Below are positions 35,907 to 47,144 of a DNA stretch of 64,000 bases, in pieces (within the stretch, counting starts at the first letter, position 1; every line of letters starts with the position of its first letter). Source of the stretch: Ruegeria sediminis (GTDB lineage Bacteria > Pseudomonadota > Alphaproteobacteria > Rhodobacterales > Rhodobacteraceae). Where the stretch lies: NCBI RefSeq assembly GCF_005938215.1, contig NZ_VCPD01000010.1, positions 24,024 to 88,023 on the forward strand. Direction: 5' to 3'. The position numbers and the translations under genes are program-made. Under the pieces are notes generated by a model. It was not told where the DNA came from. It worked only from the letters and a program-made list of their open reading frames with translations, and searched no databases.

Positions 35907-37282
35907 GGATTTTCTCCCAGGCTGTCGAGAAGGGTCAGGACCGATGTGCTTGCGGGCCAGTCGAACAGCGAATCCAACAGGGCTTGGCCGGTCCTTCCCG
36001 CATTCGCGGTGAATTTCGCGCGGATCTGGTCCGACGTCATTGGGTTCTGCGGCGCACCCAGCGGATAGGGGCAAGTGGCCGCCAAGCGGCGGCCATCGCG
36101 CAGGGTGACTTCCATCCGGTCGGGGTCGTCGGGGTCGTAGTTCAACTCGGGCCGTTTCGGCGCGAAGGGATGAACATGGGTACGGCGGACCAGGCCGGAG
36201 ATATCGGGATCCAGCCAGCTTGGCCGCGCGACGTCGGCCAGGTTCAGTCCCCGGCGCGCAAGTCCCATGGCGCTGACGAAATGCAGGCTGAACAGGGCCT
36301 CGGCCCGTTTCGCAGGGGCGTCGAAAGGCAGGATGGCATAGTGGAAATCCGGCAGGTGCAGGTCGATCCGCTGGATGTCCTCGGCGCTTTCGATTGCCGG
36401 CGCCAGCTCCAGCGCACAGGTCATGATCCGATGCGTATAGCCGCAGCTGGGCCAGGGTTTCAGGACCAGTCCGTGTTCCGCCAGGGCCAAAGGCTTGCCC
36501 AACTTGTCAAGCGCGCGGTCCAGCCGGGCCGGGTCCGGGACGCCCATCAAGGCGGCCATGCCCTTTGCGTGGTGCATCACGTCCGGTTGTCCCGACAGAC
36601 CGGCCTGCGCCAGATAGGCGCATTCCACGCCAGCCTGCGCTGCAAACCCGGCCTGCAGGGGCTTGGCCTCGGACCCGAACTGGCAGGTGTATCCTGCTGC
36701 CCGGCTTACGGCGAGGGACAGGGCGCAGGTCGTCTGTTCAGGCGACAAGGCCAGAAGCCGGGCAACCGCCGCCGCCGAACCCAGCGCGCCCAGCGTGGCC
36801 GTGGTATGCCAACCGCGGTCGTAATGTTCGAAATTCATCGCCTCGCCCAGCCGCGCGATGACCTCGAACCCGGCCAGATAGGCGGACGTCAAATCGGCGC
36901 CGGAAGTTTTGCGATCCGCCGCAGCCAGCAGCGCAGGTATCATCACGACGGTCGGGTGCGAGTTTCCGGGCACTTCCCAGTCGTCGAAGTCCAGCGCGTG
37001 ACCCGCTACGGCGTTCAGGAAGGCGGCGTGAGGCCGCGACACGCGCAGATCGGTGCCAAAGACGGGCCGGTCGCCGGCGGCGCCGAGGCCCCGAACCGCC
37101 GTCTGCGCCTTGCGCGCGACTGACGTATCGGCGCCGACGAGAATGCAACCAAGAACATCGACCACGCCATCGCGCAGGCAGCGGAGGGTTGCGGCGTCTG
37201 GGTGTAGCGCGGCGTCCGATACGAAACTGCCCAGACGCTCCAACGCGGCGGGGGAGAAGGCGGTGGAACGGGCCTGGTTCAT
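35903..37282 (-). CDS. MmgE/PrpD family protein
   Basis: 459 aa, starting MNQARSTAFSPAALERLGSF. MmgE/PrpD family hallmarks are 'FLNAVAGHALDFDDWEVPGNSHPTVV', 'GWHTTATLGALGSAAAVARLL' and 'KPWPSCGYTHRIM'. Known members are 2-methylcitrate dehydratase and cis-aconitate decarboxylase, but many are uncharacterised. Coupling to an MttB-family gene and divergence from a LysR gene suggest a specific catabolic role rather than the methylcitrate cycle. The ATG at 37282 is chosen because residues upstream lie in the promoter region shared with the LysR gene. Confidence 0.87.
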   Translation of the reverse strand: MNQARSTAFSPAALERLGSFVSDAALHPDAATLRCLRDGVVDVLGCILVGADTSVARKAQTAVRGLGAAGDRPVFGTDLRVSRPHAAFLNAVAGHALDFDDWEVPGNSHPTVVMIPALLAAADRKTSGADLTSAYLAGFEVIARLGEAMNFEHYDRGWHTTATLGALGSAAAVARLLALSPEQTTCALSLAVSRAAGYTCQFGSEAKPLQAGFAAQAGVECAYLAQAGLSGQPDVMHHAKGMAALMGVPDPARLDRALDKLGKPLALAEHGLVLKPWPSCGYTHRIMTCALELAPAIESAEDIQRIDLHLPDFHYAILPFDAPAKRAEALFSLHFVSAMGLARRGLNLADVARPSWLDPDISGLVRRTHVHPFAPKRPELNYDPDDPDRMEVTLRDGRRLAATCPYPLGAPQNPMTSDQIRAKFTANAGRTGQALLDSLFDWPASTSVLTLLDSLGENP

Positions 37283-37381
37283 GCTGCATCTGCCGGTGTT
37301 GACCGGGATGACGCTAAGACCTTTCCTTTCGCGGACAAACGCGCAAAATGCGAATGTACAGCATTCTCTCAGGGAATAGAT

Positions 37382-38278
37382 GTGGTCAGACTGAATTGGA
37401 AGCTCCTGACAGCCTTCGAAGCAGTCGCCCGGCATGGCACGTTCTCGCGGGCGGCGCAGGAGCTCAACGTGCTGCAACCCGCCGTCAGCCGGCGCGTCGC
37501 CGATCTGGAACAGGCGCTGGGCGTGCGCCTGATGCACCGCACCCGCCCCGGCGTGACCCTGACGCCCGAAGGCGAGGTGCTGTTTCATGCGATCGCGGGC
37601 AGCCTGATGCAGGTTCAGACGGCGGTCGAGCAGATCCGGCTGCCGGCCGAACGGAACACGCTGGTGGTGGACAGCACGATCGGGTTTGCAAGCTGTTATC
37701 TGATGCAACGGCTTCCGGCGTTTCGCAGCGCCCATCCCGATATCGTCATCGAACTGGTGTCGCGCGACCTGAGTGACGACTACCACCAGGGCGGGTCGGA
37801 TGTGATCATCGTCTTCGACGAACCCGCACGTCTGCCGGGTCTGCACAAGTCATTGATTTTCGGTGAGGAACTTGTTCCGCTTTGCGCGCCAGCCTACCTG
37901 CCCGGCCCGGTTCCGGCCGAGAGGCTTTGCGATCACCGGCTGCTGCATCTGGTGCACGGCAATCACACGCGCGACTGGGAGCGGTACGCCGCAAGCGCCG
38001 GCCTGCGCATCGCTCCGCCCGGTTCGGCAGAGCGGTTCACAAGCTTTACCGTCTGCCTGCAGGCGGCGCTGAACGGGGATGGGATCATGCTCGGCTGGGA
38101 ACACCTTTTGCAGGATCATCTGAATGCGGGGCGTCTGATCCGCGCCTGCGACCAGCGGTTGAAGACGCGGCGCGGTTACTTCGCCTGCATCACCGGGCGC
38201 GCGGCCGAGAACCGTCACGCGCGGGCTTTCGTGGATTGGCTGGCCGGCGAGGGTCAGCAGGCGGCCATGATACGGTAG
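37382..38278 (+). CDS. LysR-type transcriptional regulator
   Basis: 298 aa. The winged HTH at residues 1-60 reads 'WKLLTAFEAVARHGTFSRAAQELNVLQPAVSRRVADLE', followed by a LysR substrate-binding domain (about 90-295) with GcvA-like 'LLHLVHGNHTRDWERYA'. The start is a GTG; the ATG two bases upstream is in another frame. It diverges from the PrpD-MttB pair across 99 bp and probably controls it. Its last 25 bp overlap the 3' end of the agmatinase gene on the other strand. Confidence 0.9.
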   Translation: MVRLNWKLLTAFEAVARHGTFSRAAQELNVLQPAVSRRVADLEQALGVRLMHRTRPGVTLTPEGEVLFHAIAGSLMQVQTAVEQIRLPAERNTLVVDSTIGFASCYLMQRLPAFRSAHPDIVIELVSRDLSDDYHQGGSDVIIVFDEPARLPGLHKSLIFGEELVPLCAPAYLPGPVPAERLCDHRLLHLVHGNHTRDWERYAASAGLRIAPPGSAERFTSFTVCLQAALNGDGIMLGWEHLLQDHLNAGRLIRACDQRLKTRRGYFACITGRAAENRHARAFVDWLAGEGQQAAMIR

Positions 38279-39096
38279 ACGATCTGGGCGGTGGTGAAAT
38301 CCCAGGCGGCGTTGCCGTCGGGGGCGAGTTCGACCACGTCGAACCCCACGCATTTACGGCCTTTCAGCGCGTGCTCCACCAGATGCAGCGCCTGGTAGTA
38401 GCCGAGGCCGCCGGGCACCGGGGTTCCGGTGGCGGGCATCAGCGACGGGTCGAGGCCATCGACGTCGAAGCTGACATAGACCAGTTCCGGAAAGTCCGCC
38501 GGCAGGTCGACGGCATGGGTGTTGTTGGTAACCAATTCTTCAGCATCGACGTGGAATATTCCGTTTTGTACACGGCTCTGGACCTCCTGTGTACAAATTG
38601 CACGCACGCCGAACTGGGCCAGGCGGATGCCTTCCTCGGCCAGCAGGTGCATGACCGAGGCGTGCGAATGCTTCTCGTCCTGGTAGGCGACGCGCAGGTC
38701 GGCATGGGCGTCGATCTGGACGATGCCGACGGGTTGACCAAGGGCGCGGGCGACGCCCATCACCGCGCCGTAGCTGAGCGAGTGCTCGCCGCCCAGCGTC
38801 ACCGGCACCTTGCCCGCGCGCACGGCGGCTTCGGTGCGCTGGGCGAGGCGTTCCATCACCTCGGGCAGAGGGCCGTCGCAATCGAGCGGGGCTTCGGTGA
38901 AGATGCCGCTTGCACAGGGTTCGGCCTGGCCGACGATGCGCTCCAGCTCGTTGCTGGCCTCGATGATCGCCGCCGGCCCCTCGGCCGTGCCGGAACCGTA
39001 GGACACGGTGCGTTCGAGCGGCACCGGGATGACGCGGAACCGAGCGTCCTCGGTGCGTTCCGAGGCGGTGAGTTCGCTGTCGAGGAAAATGCTCAT
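38254..39096 (-). CDS. speB: agmatinase (ureohydrolase family)
   Basis: 280 aa. Binuclear-Mn motifs are 'TLGGEHSLSYG', 'VQIDAHADLR' and 'SFDVDGLDPSLMPATGTP'. It hydrolyses agmatine to putrescine and urea. Agmatinase is favoured over arginase because arginine decarboxylase is encoded in the same operon. Start ATG at 39096 with AAGGAG 9 nt upstream, overlapping the stop of the carboxynorspermidine decarboxylase gene. It is the last gene of the polyamine operon. Confidence 0.9.
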   Translation of the reverse strand: MSIFLDSELTASERTEDARFRVIPVPLERTVSYGSGTAEGPAAIIEASNELERIVGQAEPCASGIFTEAPLDCDGPLPEVMERLAQRTEAAVRAGKVPVTLGGEHSLSYGAVMGVARALGQPVGIVQIDAHADLRVAYQDEKHSHASVMHLLAEEGIRLAQFGVRAICTQEVQSRVQNGIFHVDAEELVTNNTHAVDLPADFPELVYVSFDVDGLDPSLMPATGTPVPGGLGYYQALHLVEHALKGRKCVGFDVVELAPDGNAAWDFTTAQIVYRIMAAC

Positions 39097-40262
39097 GATA
39101 GCCGCTCCTTGAAGTCTTCGTATCCGAACTGCCTGACGATCTTCAGATCGTCGGTGTCGCTGTTCCACAGCGCGATCGTGGGCAGGGGGACGCCGTTGAA
39201 GGTGTTGGTCTTGACCATCGAATAATGCGCCTGGTCGAGGAAGGCGAAACGCTGGCCGATGCGCAGCGGCTCGGCCCAGGTGTAATCCCCGATCACGTCG
39301 CCCGCGAGGCAGGACGGGCCGCCCAGGCGGTAGGTATGGCCTGACTCGACCTCGTCCATCAGCGCCGGGCGATAGGGGGCCTCGATCACGTCGGGCATGT
39401 GGCAGGTGGCCGAGATGTCGGTGATGGCGAGGTCCATGCCGTTGCGCGGCAGGTCGAGGATCTCGCCCACCAGGATGCCGGCGTCCAGCGCCACCGCCTC
39501 GCCGGGTTCGAGATAGACGTCGAGCCCGTATCTGGCGCGGATGCCCCGCAGGAAGTCGACCAGCGCGTCGCGGTCATAGTCGTCGCGGGTGATGTGGTGG
39601 CCGCCGCCGAAATTCAGCCATTTGAGGCCGCCGATGAAGGGCGCCAGCCTGGGCTCGACCGAGGCCCAGGTGCGGGCCAGCGGCTCGAACCCCTGTTCGC
39701 AGAGCGTGTGCATGTGCAACCCGTCGACGCCCTGCATCGCGGCGGCGTCAAGCTGGCTGACCGGCGTGCCGAGGCGCGAGCAGGGGGCGCAGGGGTCGTA
39801 CTTGGCGACCTCGCCCTCGGAATGTTCGGGATTGATGCGCAGGCCGACCTGACGACCCGCCGCCTGGCACTTGCCGAGGAAGCGGTCCTTCTGCGCCGGG
39901 CTGTTGAAGATCATGTGATCCGACAGCGCGATGATCTCGTCGATCTCGGCATCCTTGTAGCCCGCGCAGAAAGTGGCGACCTCGCCGCCATATTCCTGAC
40001 GCCCCAACTGCGCCTCGTAGAGGCCCGAGGCGCAGGTGCCGCCGAGATACCGACGGATCAGCGGGGCGAGCGAGAACATCGAGAACGCCTTGAGCGCCGA
40101 GAGGACATGCGCGCCGGAACGGTCGGAGATGTCCTTGAGGATGCTCAGGTTCCGTTCCACCGCCTTTTCGTCCACCACGAAACAGGGCGTGGGCACGCGG
40201 CCCAGGTCGAAGTTACGGAAGGCTCCGGCGTCGCCGGCCTGGGTGGTCATCATGTCTGCCAT
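39093..40262 (-). CDS. nspC: carboxynorspermidine decarboxylase
   Basis: 389 aa, fold III PLP decarboxylase. The PLP lysine is K58 in 'VLSALKAFSM'; other motifs are 'RINPEHSEGEVAKYDPCAPCSRLG', 'LNFGGGHHITRDDYD' and 'GPSCLAGDVIGDYTW'. It decarboxylates carboxyspermidine/carboxynorspermidine to spermidine/norspermidine. With the next gene upstream it forms the alternative spermidine route that does not use S-adenosylmethionine decarboxylase. It is coupled to speB by ATGA. Confidence 0.93.
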   Translation of the reverse strand: MADMMTTQAGDAGAFRNFDLGRVPTPCFVVDEKAVERNLSILKDISDRSGAHVLSALKAFSMFSLAPLIRRYLGGTCASGLYEAQLGRQEYGGEVATFCAGYKDAEIDEIIALSDHMIFNSPAQKDRFLGKCQAAGRQVGLRINPEHSEGEVAKYDPCAPCSRLGTPVSQLDAAAMQGVDGLHMHTLCEQGFEPLARTWASVEPRLAPFIGGLKWLNFGGGHHITRDDYDRDALVDFLRGIRARYGLDVYLEPGEAVALDAGILVGEILDLPRNGMDLAITDISATCHMPDVIEAPYRPALMDEVESGHTYRLGGPSCLAGDVIGDYTWAEPLRIGQRFAFLDQAHYSMVKTNTFNGVPLPTIALWNSDTDDLKIVRQFGYEDFKERLS

Positions 40263-40288
40263 AGCGGTGTCTCCGCTTGTGGAGAAGG

Positions 40289-40345
40289 CCGGGGGCGCTG
40301 CCCCCGGACCCCCGGAGTATTTTCGAAAAGATGAAGCCGGGGAGG
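40289..40345. repeat. GC-rich hairpin intergenic repeat of Rhodobacteraceae type
   Basis: A perfect CCGGGGGC-GCT-GCCCCCGG hairpin (40289-40307) is followed by an ACCCCCGG...GTATTTTCGAAAAGATGAAG tail. I recognise this hairpin-plus-tail as a common dispersed intergenic element in roseobacter-type genomes. It fills the 103-bp gap between nspC and the carboxynorspermidine synthase gene and may act as a terminator or mRNA-end structure. Confidence 0.6.
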
Positions 40346-40365
40346 CGGGTTCCTCCCGGATCCGA

Positions 40366-41577
40366 TCAGAACTTCACCGGCCCGTCGAGCTCGTGGACCT
40401 GCCAGGGCAACCCTTGGGTGTTCAGCATGTCCATGAAGTCGTCGGGATCGAGCTGCTCCATGTTCCAGACGCCGGGCTCGCGCCAGTTGCCTTTCAGCAC
40501 CTGCGCCGCGCCGATCATGGCCGGAACGCCGGTGGTGTAGCTGACCGCCTGCGAGCCGACCTCGCGGTAGCATTCCTCGTGATCGCAGATGTTGTAGATG
40601 TAGTAGGTCTTTTCGCCCGAGCCGTCCTTGGCCTGGCCGGTGGCGATGTCGCCGATGCAGGCCTTGCCCTTGGTTTCCTGGCCCAGATCGCCGGGATCGG
40701 GCAGCAGGGTCTTCAGGAACTGGATCGGGATGATTTCGACCCCGTTGTGCATCACCGGGTCGATGCGGGTCATGCCGACGTTTTCCAGCACCCTGGCATG
40801 GGTGATGTAGGCGTCGCCGAAGGTCATCCAGAAACGGGCGCGCTCGATCTCGGGGAAGTGGGTCGAGAGCGATTCCAGTTCCTCGTGATACATCAGGTAC
40901 ATGTTCTTGGGCCCGATGCCGGGGAAGTCGAATTCGACCTTGTGGGTCATGGCCGGCGTGGTCTTCCACTCGCCGCCTTCCCAGTGGCGGGCTTCGGCCA
41001 GCACTTCGCGCAGGTTGATCTCGGGGTTGAAGTTGGTGGCGAATTCCTGCTCGTTCTGGCCGCCGTTGGCGTCCAGCACGTCGATCTGGCGGATGGTGTC
41101 CAGCTTGTGCTTCTTGAGCCACTTGGCGAAGACGCTGGTCACGCCCGGGTCGAAGCCCGAGCCGAGGATGGCGGTCAGGCCGGCTTTCTTGAAGCGGTCC
41201 TGGTAGGCCCATTGCCAGTGGTATTCGAACTTGGCCTCGTCCTCGGGTTCGTAATTGGCGGTGTCGAGGTAATGGATGCCGGCCTCGAGGCAGGCGTCCA
41301 TCAGCACCAGGTCCTGATAGGGCAGGGCGAGGTTGACCAGGATCTCGGCGCCGGTGTCCTTGATGAGCTTCACGGTATCGGCGACCTTGTAGGCGTCAAG
41401 CTCGGCGGTCTTGATGTCCACGCCCACGCGCTCTTTCACCGATCTGGCGATGGCGTCGCATTTCGATTTGGTGCGGCTGGCCAGCGTGATCTCGGTGAAG
41501 ATCTCGGGGTTCATTGCCATCTTGTGCACGGCGGCGTGGGATACGCCGCCGGCGCCAACAACCAAAGTCTTGCCCAT
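40366..41577 (-). CDS. carboxynorspermidine synthase (saccharopine dehydrogenase family)
   Basis: 403 aa. N-terminal NADPH-binding Rossmann motif 'VVGAGGVSHAAVHKMA', then 'LVNLALPYQDLVLMDACLEAG' and 'LDTANYEPEDEAKFEYHWQW', which typify the LYS1/CANSDH branch. It reductively condenses aspartate semialdehyde with putrescine (or diaminopropane) to carboxyspermidine (or carboxynorspermidine). It starts 24 bp after arginine decarboxylase. With nspC downstream, the putrescine made by SpeA/SpeB would be converted to spermidine. Confidence 0.92.
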   Translation of the reverse strand: MGKTLVVGAGGVSHAAVHKMAMNPEIFTEITLASRTKSKCDAIARSVKERVGVDIKTAELDAYKVADTVKLIKDTGAEILVNLALPYQDLVLMDACLEAGIHYLDTANYEPEDEAKFEYHWQWAYQDRFKKAGLTAILGSGFDPGVTSVFAKWLKKHKLDTIRQIDVLDANGGQNEQEFATNFNPEINLREVLAEARHWEGGEWKTTPAMTHKVEFDFPGIGPKNMYLMYHEELESLSTHFPEIERARFWMTFGDAYITHARVLENVGMTRIDPVMHNGVEIIPIQFLKTLLPDPGDLGQETKGKACIGDIATGQAKDGSGEKTYYIYNICDHEECYREVGSQAVSYTTGVPAMIGAAQVLKGNWREPGVWNMEQLDPDDFMDMLNTQGLPWQVHELDGPVKF

Positions 41578-41601
41578 GGGATGCTCTCCTCTGCTGGGGG
41601 G

Positions 41602-43491
<1,890 letters not shown>

Positions 43492-43796
43492 TCAACTGAA
43501 TCCTTGAATCTTGGGGCCGGGCCGATGTGCGCACGCCATTAAGGCAGCGATTTGATTCTTCCAAGTATAATCTGAGGTTTTCCAAGTGTCTTGGCCCTGT
43601 GGCGGGCATTCCGGCGCAAGGGGTTGCCGCGGCGATGCGTCCTGCCAGCCGGAAAAAAAATGGCGACGCGCCTGTTGACGTTCCAGCGCGGGAAGCGGGC
43701 AAAAGACGGGCGGGAAAAGCCTGCGGATTCGGTGCGCCTTCGGCCCGGCCTGAAGGATGCGGTGAATACCGGGCGGAAACGAAGCGAAGCACTGAG
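43492..43796. other. divergent intergenic region, speA / cytochrome c
   Basis: A 305-bp gap. It must hold the promoters of the polyamine operon (minus) and the cytochrome c gene (plus). I saw no FNR box, no strong hairpin and no convincing reading frame in it. Confidence 0.5.
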
Positions 43797-44240
43797 ATGA
43801 ACAAGATTGCATTATTGATTGGCGGTGTCGCGGTTGCGGGCGCCGCTGCGTTCTATCTGACGCGGGGCATGGAGTCCGCCGGACAGTCCGGGTCGATGAC
43901 CGGTGCGGAGGCGCAGGGCGGGGCGATCGTCGAAGTAAGCCTGCCCGCCGAGTTCGGCCCGTTGGCCGAAACCGGCAAGACCGCCTTCGACGCGAAATGC
44001 GCCGCCTGCCACGGGGCCAACGCGGCTGGTGTCGAAGGGTCGGGGCCGCCGCTGGTGCACAAGATCTACGAACCCAGCCACCATGCCGACGAATCGTTCC
44101 ATCTTGCCGTGCAGGGCGGGGTCCGGGCGCATCATTGGGAATTCGGCAACATGCAGCCGGTCGAGGGCTTGACCCGCGGCGACGTCAAGGCAATCGTCGC
44201 CTACGTCCGGGAGTTGCAGCGGGCAAACGGCATCAACTGA
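43797..44240 (+). CDS. membrane-anchored small cytochrome c
   Basis: 147 aa. An N-terminal hydrophobic anchor or signal (residues 3-22) is followed by a class I cytochrome c domain with CAACH at residues 68-72 and a probable axial Met in 'WEFGNMQPVEGLTRGDV'. The extra histidines ('EPSHHADESFH', 'AHHWEF') are unusual and could bind metal. It is likely periplasmic electron transfer. It sits next to the copper-export genes on the same side as copA but separated by copZ. No specific partner can be named. Confidence 0.82.
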   Translation: MNKIALLIGGVAVAGAAAFYLTRGMESAGQSGSMTGAEAQGGAIVEVSLPAEFGPLAETGKTAFDAKCAACHGANAAGVEGSGPPLVHKIYEPSHHADESFHLAVQGGVRAHHWEFGNMQPVEGLTRGDVKAIVAYVRELQRANGIN

Positions 44241-44258
44241 GCCGCCGCCCGCGCCCCG

Positions 44259-44456
44259 TCACGCGGTCGTGGCGGCATAGCCCTGCGACTTGAGCGCGGC
44301 CAGGATCGCGTCGAGGGGCGCCGCGCTTTCGACGGCGACCGTGCGCGCGCCCATGTCGAAGGAAAGCCGCGCGGCGGAATCCACGCCGCCGACGGCCTTT
44401 TCTATGGCGGCCTTGCAATGGCCGCAGCTCATGTCGGGAACATGCAGAATCGTCAT
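44259..44456 (-). CDS. copZ: CopZ-like copper chaperone (HMA domain)
   Basis: 65 aa, one heavy-metal-associated domain with the MXCXXC motif 'DMSCGHCKAAIEKAV' (C11, C14). It is a cytosolic Cu(I) chaperone that would hand copper to the CopA ATPase encoded divergently. A CueR-type promoter lies upstream (44486-44516). The frame extends further upstream, but the ATG at 44456 gives exactly the domain and lies close to GGAGACAACC. Confidence 0.9.
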   Translation of the reverse strand: MTILHVPDMSCGHCKAAIEKAVGGVDSAARLSFDMGARTVAVESAAPLDAILAALKSQGYAATTA

Positions 44457-44485
44457 TTTCGGTTGTCTCCTGTGTGCTTGACGAC

Positions 44486-44516
44486 TGGCTAAAGTATTCC
44501 AGCACTGGAAGGTCAA
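44486..44516 (-). promoter_or_regulatory. CueR-type promoter of copZ
   Basis: On the minus strand: -35 TTGACC at 44516-44511, dyad ACCTTCC-AGTGC-TGGAA, and -10 TAGCCA at 44491-44486. The spacer is 19 bp, the long spacing diagnostic of MerR-family activation. Confidence 0.7.
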
Positions 44517-44557
44517 GCGGCATTTCCGCCGGGCGCGGAAAACCCGCACTTGCGGCC

Positions 44558-44588
44558 TTGACCTTCCACCTGCTGGAACCATTATCTA
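44558..44588 (+). promoter_or_regulatory. CueR-type promoter of copA
   Basis: -35 TTGACC (44558-44563), dyad ACCTTCC-ACCTGC-TGGAA and -10 TATCTA (44583-44588) with a 19-bp spacer, 31 bp before the copA start. It mirrors the copZ promoter in the same 162-bp divergent region. Confidence 0.72.
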
Positions 44589-44618
44589 CGGCGTCAGAAG
44601 GCAATCTGAGGTGATGGC

Positions 44619-47129
44619 ATGACTGACAATGCGATGGCACGGTTTCAGGTCGAAGGCATGAGTTGCGCGTCCTGCGTGGGGCGGGTCGAGCGGGCGCTGG
44701 GGGCGGTGCCCGGCGTGAACTCGGCCTCGGTCAACCTGGCGAGCGAGAGCGCCCAGGTGAGTTTCAGCGCGCCCGCGACGGTGGCGCAACTGGTCGACGC
44801 CCTGGGCGATGCGGGTTATCCGGCGGCGACCGACGAGATCACGCTGGACGTCGAGGAGATGTCCTGCGCCTCCTGCGTCGGACGGGTCGAGCGCGCGCTG
44901 AAGGCGGGCGACGGGGTGCTGGACGCCTCGGTCAACCTGGCCGCGGAAACGGCGACGGTGCGCTACGCGAGCGGGGCCACGACCCCGGCCGACATCGCCG
45001 CGCTGGCCGCGGCGGCGGGCTATCCGGCCAGGGTGAGGGCGGCGGAAAGCCCGGATCGCGAGGACCGCAAGGCCGACGAGATCCGCCAGTTGGCGCAGCG
45101 AACCCTGCTGGCGGCGGCGCTGGCGCTGCCGGTCTTCGTGATCGAGATGGGCAGCCATGTCATCCCCGGAATGCATCACCTGGTGGCCGGCGCGATCGGG
45201 GTGCAGAACAGCTATTACCTGCAGTTCCTGCTGACGACGGTGGTCCTGTTCGGACCGGGGCTGCAGTTCTACACCAAGGGCTTTCCGGCCCTGTTCAAGG
45301 GCGCGCCGGACATGAACTCGCTGGTGGCGCTGGGCACCGCGGCGGCCTACGGCTTTTCGCTGGTCTCGACCTTCGCGCCGGAGGTGCTGCCCGAGGGCAC
45401 GGCCAATGTCTATTACGAGGCGGCGGCGGTGATCGTGGTGCTGATCCTGCTGGGCCGGCTGCTGGAGGCGCGCGCCAAGGGGCGCACGGGCGAGGCGATC
45501 CGCAAGCTGGTGGGGCTGCAGGCCAGGACCGCGCGGGTCGAGCGGGACGGCGCGGTGGTGGAGCGCCCGATCGACGAGATCGTCGTGGGCGACGTGATCC
45601 ATGTGCGCCCCGGCGAGAAGATCGCGGTGGATGGCCAGGTGCTGGGCGGATCGTCCTATGTCGATGAAAGCATGATCACGGGCGAGCCGGTGCCGGTGGA
45701 AAAGACCGAGGGCGCGCAGGTGGTCGGCGGCACGGTGAACGGCGCCGGGGCGTTGACCTTCCGGGCCGAGAAGGTCGGGGCGGACACCATGCTGTCGCAG
45801 ATAATCCGGATGGTCGAGCAGGCGCAGGGCGCCAAGCTGCCGATCCAGGGCATGGTGGACCGGGTGACGCTGTGGTTCGTGCCGGCGGTGATGGCGGTGG
45901 CGGCGCTGACGGTGGTCGCGTGGCTGCTGGTCGGACCCGATCCGGCGCTGAGCCTGGCGCTGGTGGCGGGTGTGGCGGTGCTGATCATCGCCTGTCCCTG
46001 CGCCATGGGGCTGGCGACGCCGACCTCGATCATGGTGGGCACCGGGCGGGCGGCCGAGATGGGGGTGCTGTTCCGCAAGGGCGACGCGCTGCAGATGCTG
46101 CAGGAAAGCACGGTAGTCGCGCTGGACAAGACCGGCACCCTGACCGCCGGGCGGCCCGAGCTGACCGATCTGGTCACGCCCGAGGGCATGGACGAGGCCG
46201 AGGTGCTGCGTCTGGTGGCGGCGGTCGAGGCGACCTCGGAACATCCCATCGCCGAGGCCATCCTGCGGGCGGCTGAGGTGCGCGGGCTGTCGCTGCCGAA
46301 GGTGGAGGATTTCGAGTCGCTCACCGGATTCGGGGTGCGCGCCTCGGTCGAGGGGCGCGAGGTGCTGGTCGGCGCCGACCGGCTGATGAACCGCGAAGAC
46401 GTGGAGATGGGCGAGTTGTCGGGCCGCAGCAAGGATCTGGCCGCCAACGGCAAGACGCCGCTGTTCGCCGCCATCGACGGGCGGATCGCCGCGGTGATCG
46501 CGGTGGCCGACCCGATCAAGCCGACCACGCCCGACGCCATCGCCGCGCTGCACGATCTGGGGCTGAAGGTGGTGATGATCACCGGCGACAACCGGGTGAC
46601 CGCCGAGGCCATCGCCCGCGAACTCGGAATCGACGAGGTGCGGGCCGAAGTGCTGCCCGAGGGCAAGGTGGCCGCGCTGGACAGCCTGCGCGCGGAGGGC
46701 GGCAAGCTGGCCTTCGTCGGCGACGGCATCAACGATGCGCCGGCGCTGGCGGCGGCGGATGTGGGCATCGCCATCGGCACCGGCACCGACGTGGCGATCG
46801 AGGCCGCCGACGTGGTGCTGATGTCGGGCGATCTGAACGGCGTGGTGAACGCCTTCGGCATCAGCAAGCGCACCATGCGCAACATCCGGCAGAACCTGTT
46901 CTGGGCCTTCGGCTACAACACGCTGCTGATCCCGGTGGCCGCCGGCGTGCTTTATCCGTTCGGCGGGCCGCTCCTGTCGCCGATGCTGGCGGCGGGGGCG
47001 ATGGCCCTGTCCAGCGTCTTCGTCCTGTCGAACGCCCTGCGCCTGAGATGGGTCAGACCGGCGATGGGCGGCGCCGGCGCCGCCGAGGCCGCCAAGCACC
47101 GGGAGTTGCGGGCCGCGCCCGCCGAGTAG
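44619..47129 (+). CDS. copA: Cu(I)-exporting P1B-type ATPase CopA
   Basis: 836 aa. Two N-terminal HMA domains with MSCASC (C16/C19 and C83/C86), eight transmembrane segments, the membrane metal site '[13 protein letters not shown]', phosphorylation loop 'DKTGTLT', the HP motif in 'EHPIAEAIL', and '[11 protein letters not shown]'. It pumps Cu(I) out of the cytoplasm; CopA-type pumps also feed copper to periplasmic enzymes, which could matter for NosZ, but this is inference. It has a CueR-type promoter upstream and cueR 15 bp downstream. Confidence 0.97.
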   Translation: MTDNAMARFQVEGMSCASCVGRVERALGAVPGVNSASVNLASESAQVSFSAPATVAQLVDALGDAGYPAATDEITLDVEEMSCASCVGRVERALKAGDGVLDASVNLAAETATVRYASGATTPADIAALAAAAGYPARVRAAESPDREDRKADEIRQLAQRTLLAAALALPVFVIEMGSHVIPGMHHLVAGAIGVQNSYYLQFLLTTVVLFGPGLQFYTKGFPALFKGAPDMNSLVALGTAAAYGFSLVSTFAPEVLPEGTANVYYEAAAVIVVLILLGRLLEARAKGRTGEAIRKLVGLQARTARVERDGAVVERPIDEIVVGDVIHVRPGEKIAVDGQVLGGSSYVDESMITGEPVPVEKTEGAQVVGGTVNGAGALTFRAEKVGADTMLSQIIRMVEQAQGAKLPIQGMVDRVTLWFVPAVMAVAALTVVAWLLVGPDPALSLALVAGVAVLIIACPCAMGLATPTSIMVGTGRAAEMGVLFRKGDALQMLQESTVVALDKTGTLTAGRPELTDLVTPEGMDEAEVLRLVAAVEATSEHPIAEAILRAAEVRGLSLPKVEDFESLTGFGVRASVEGREVLVGADRLMNREDVEMGELSGRSKDLAANGKTPLFAAIDGRIAAVIAVADPIKPTTPDAIAALHDLGLKVVMITGDNRVTAEAIARELGIDEVRAEVLPEGKVAALDSLRAEGGKLAFVGDGINDAPALAAADVGIAIGTGTDVAIEAADVVLMSGDLNGVVNAFGISKRTMRNIRQNLFWAFGYNTLLIPVAAGVLYPFGGPLLSPMLAAGAMALSSVFVLSNALRLRWVRPAMGGAGAAEAAKHRELRAAPAE

Positions 47130-47144
47130 TCAAGGAGGATCGTC

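Noticed and set aside
34353..36074. Longer MttB-family start upstream of 35906
   Set aside because: The extra 56 residues fall inside the PrpD-like gene and do not resemble the family; the ATGA overlap start with GGGAG before it is better.
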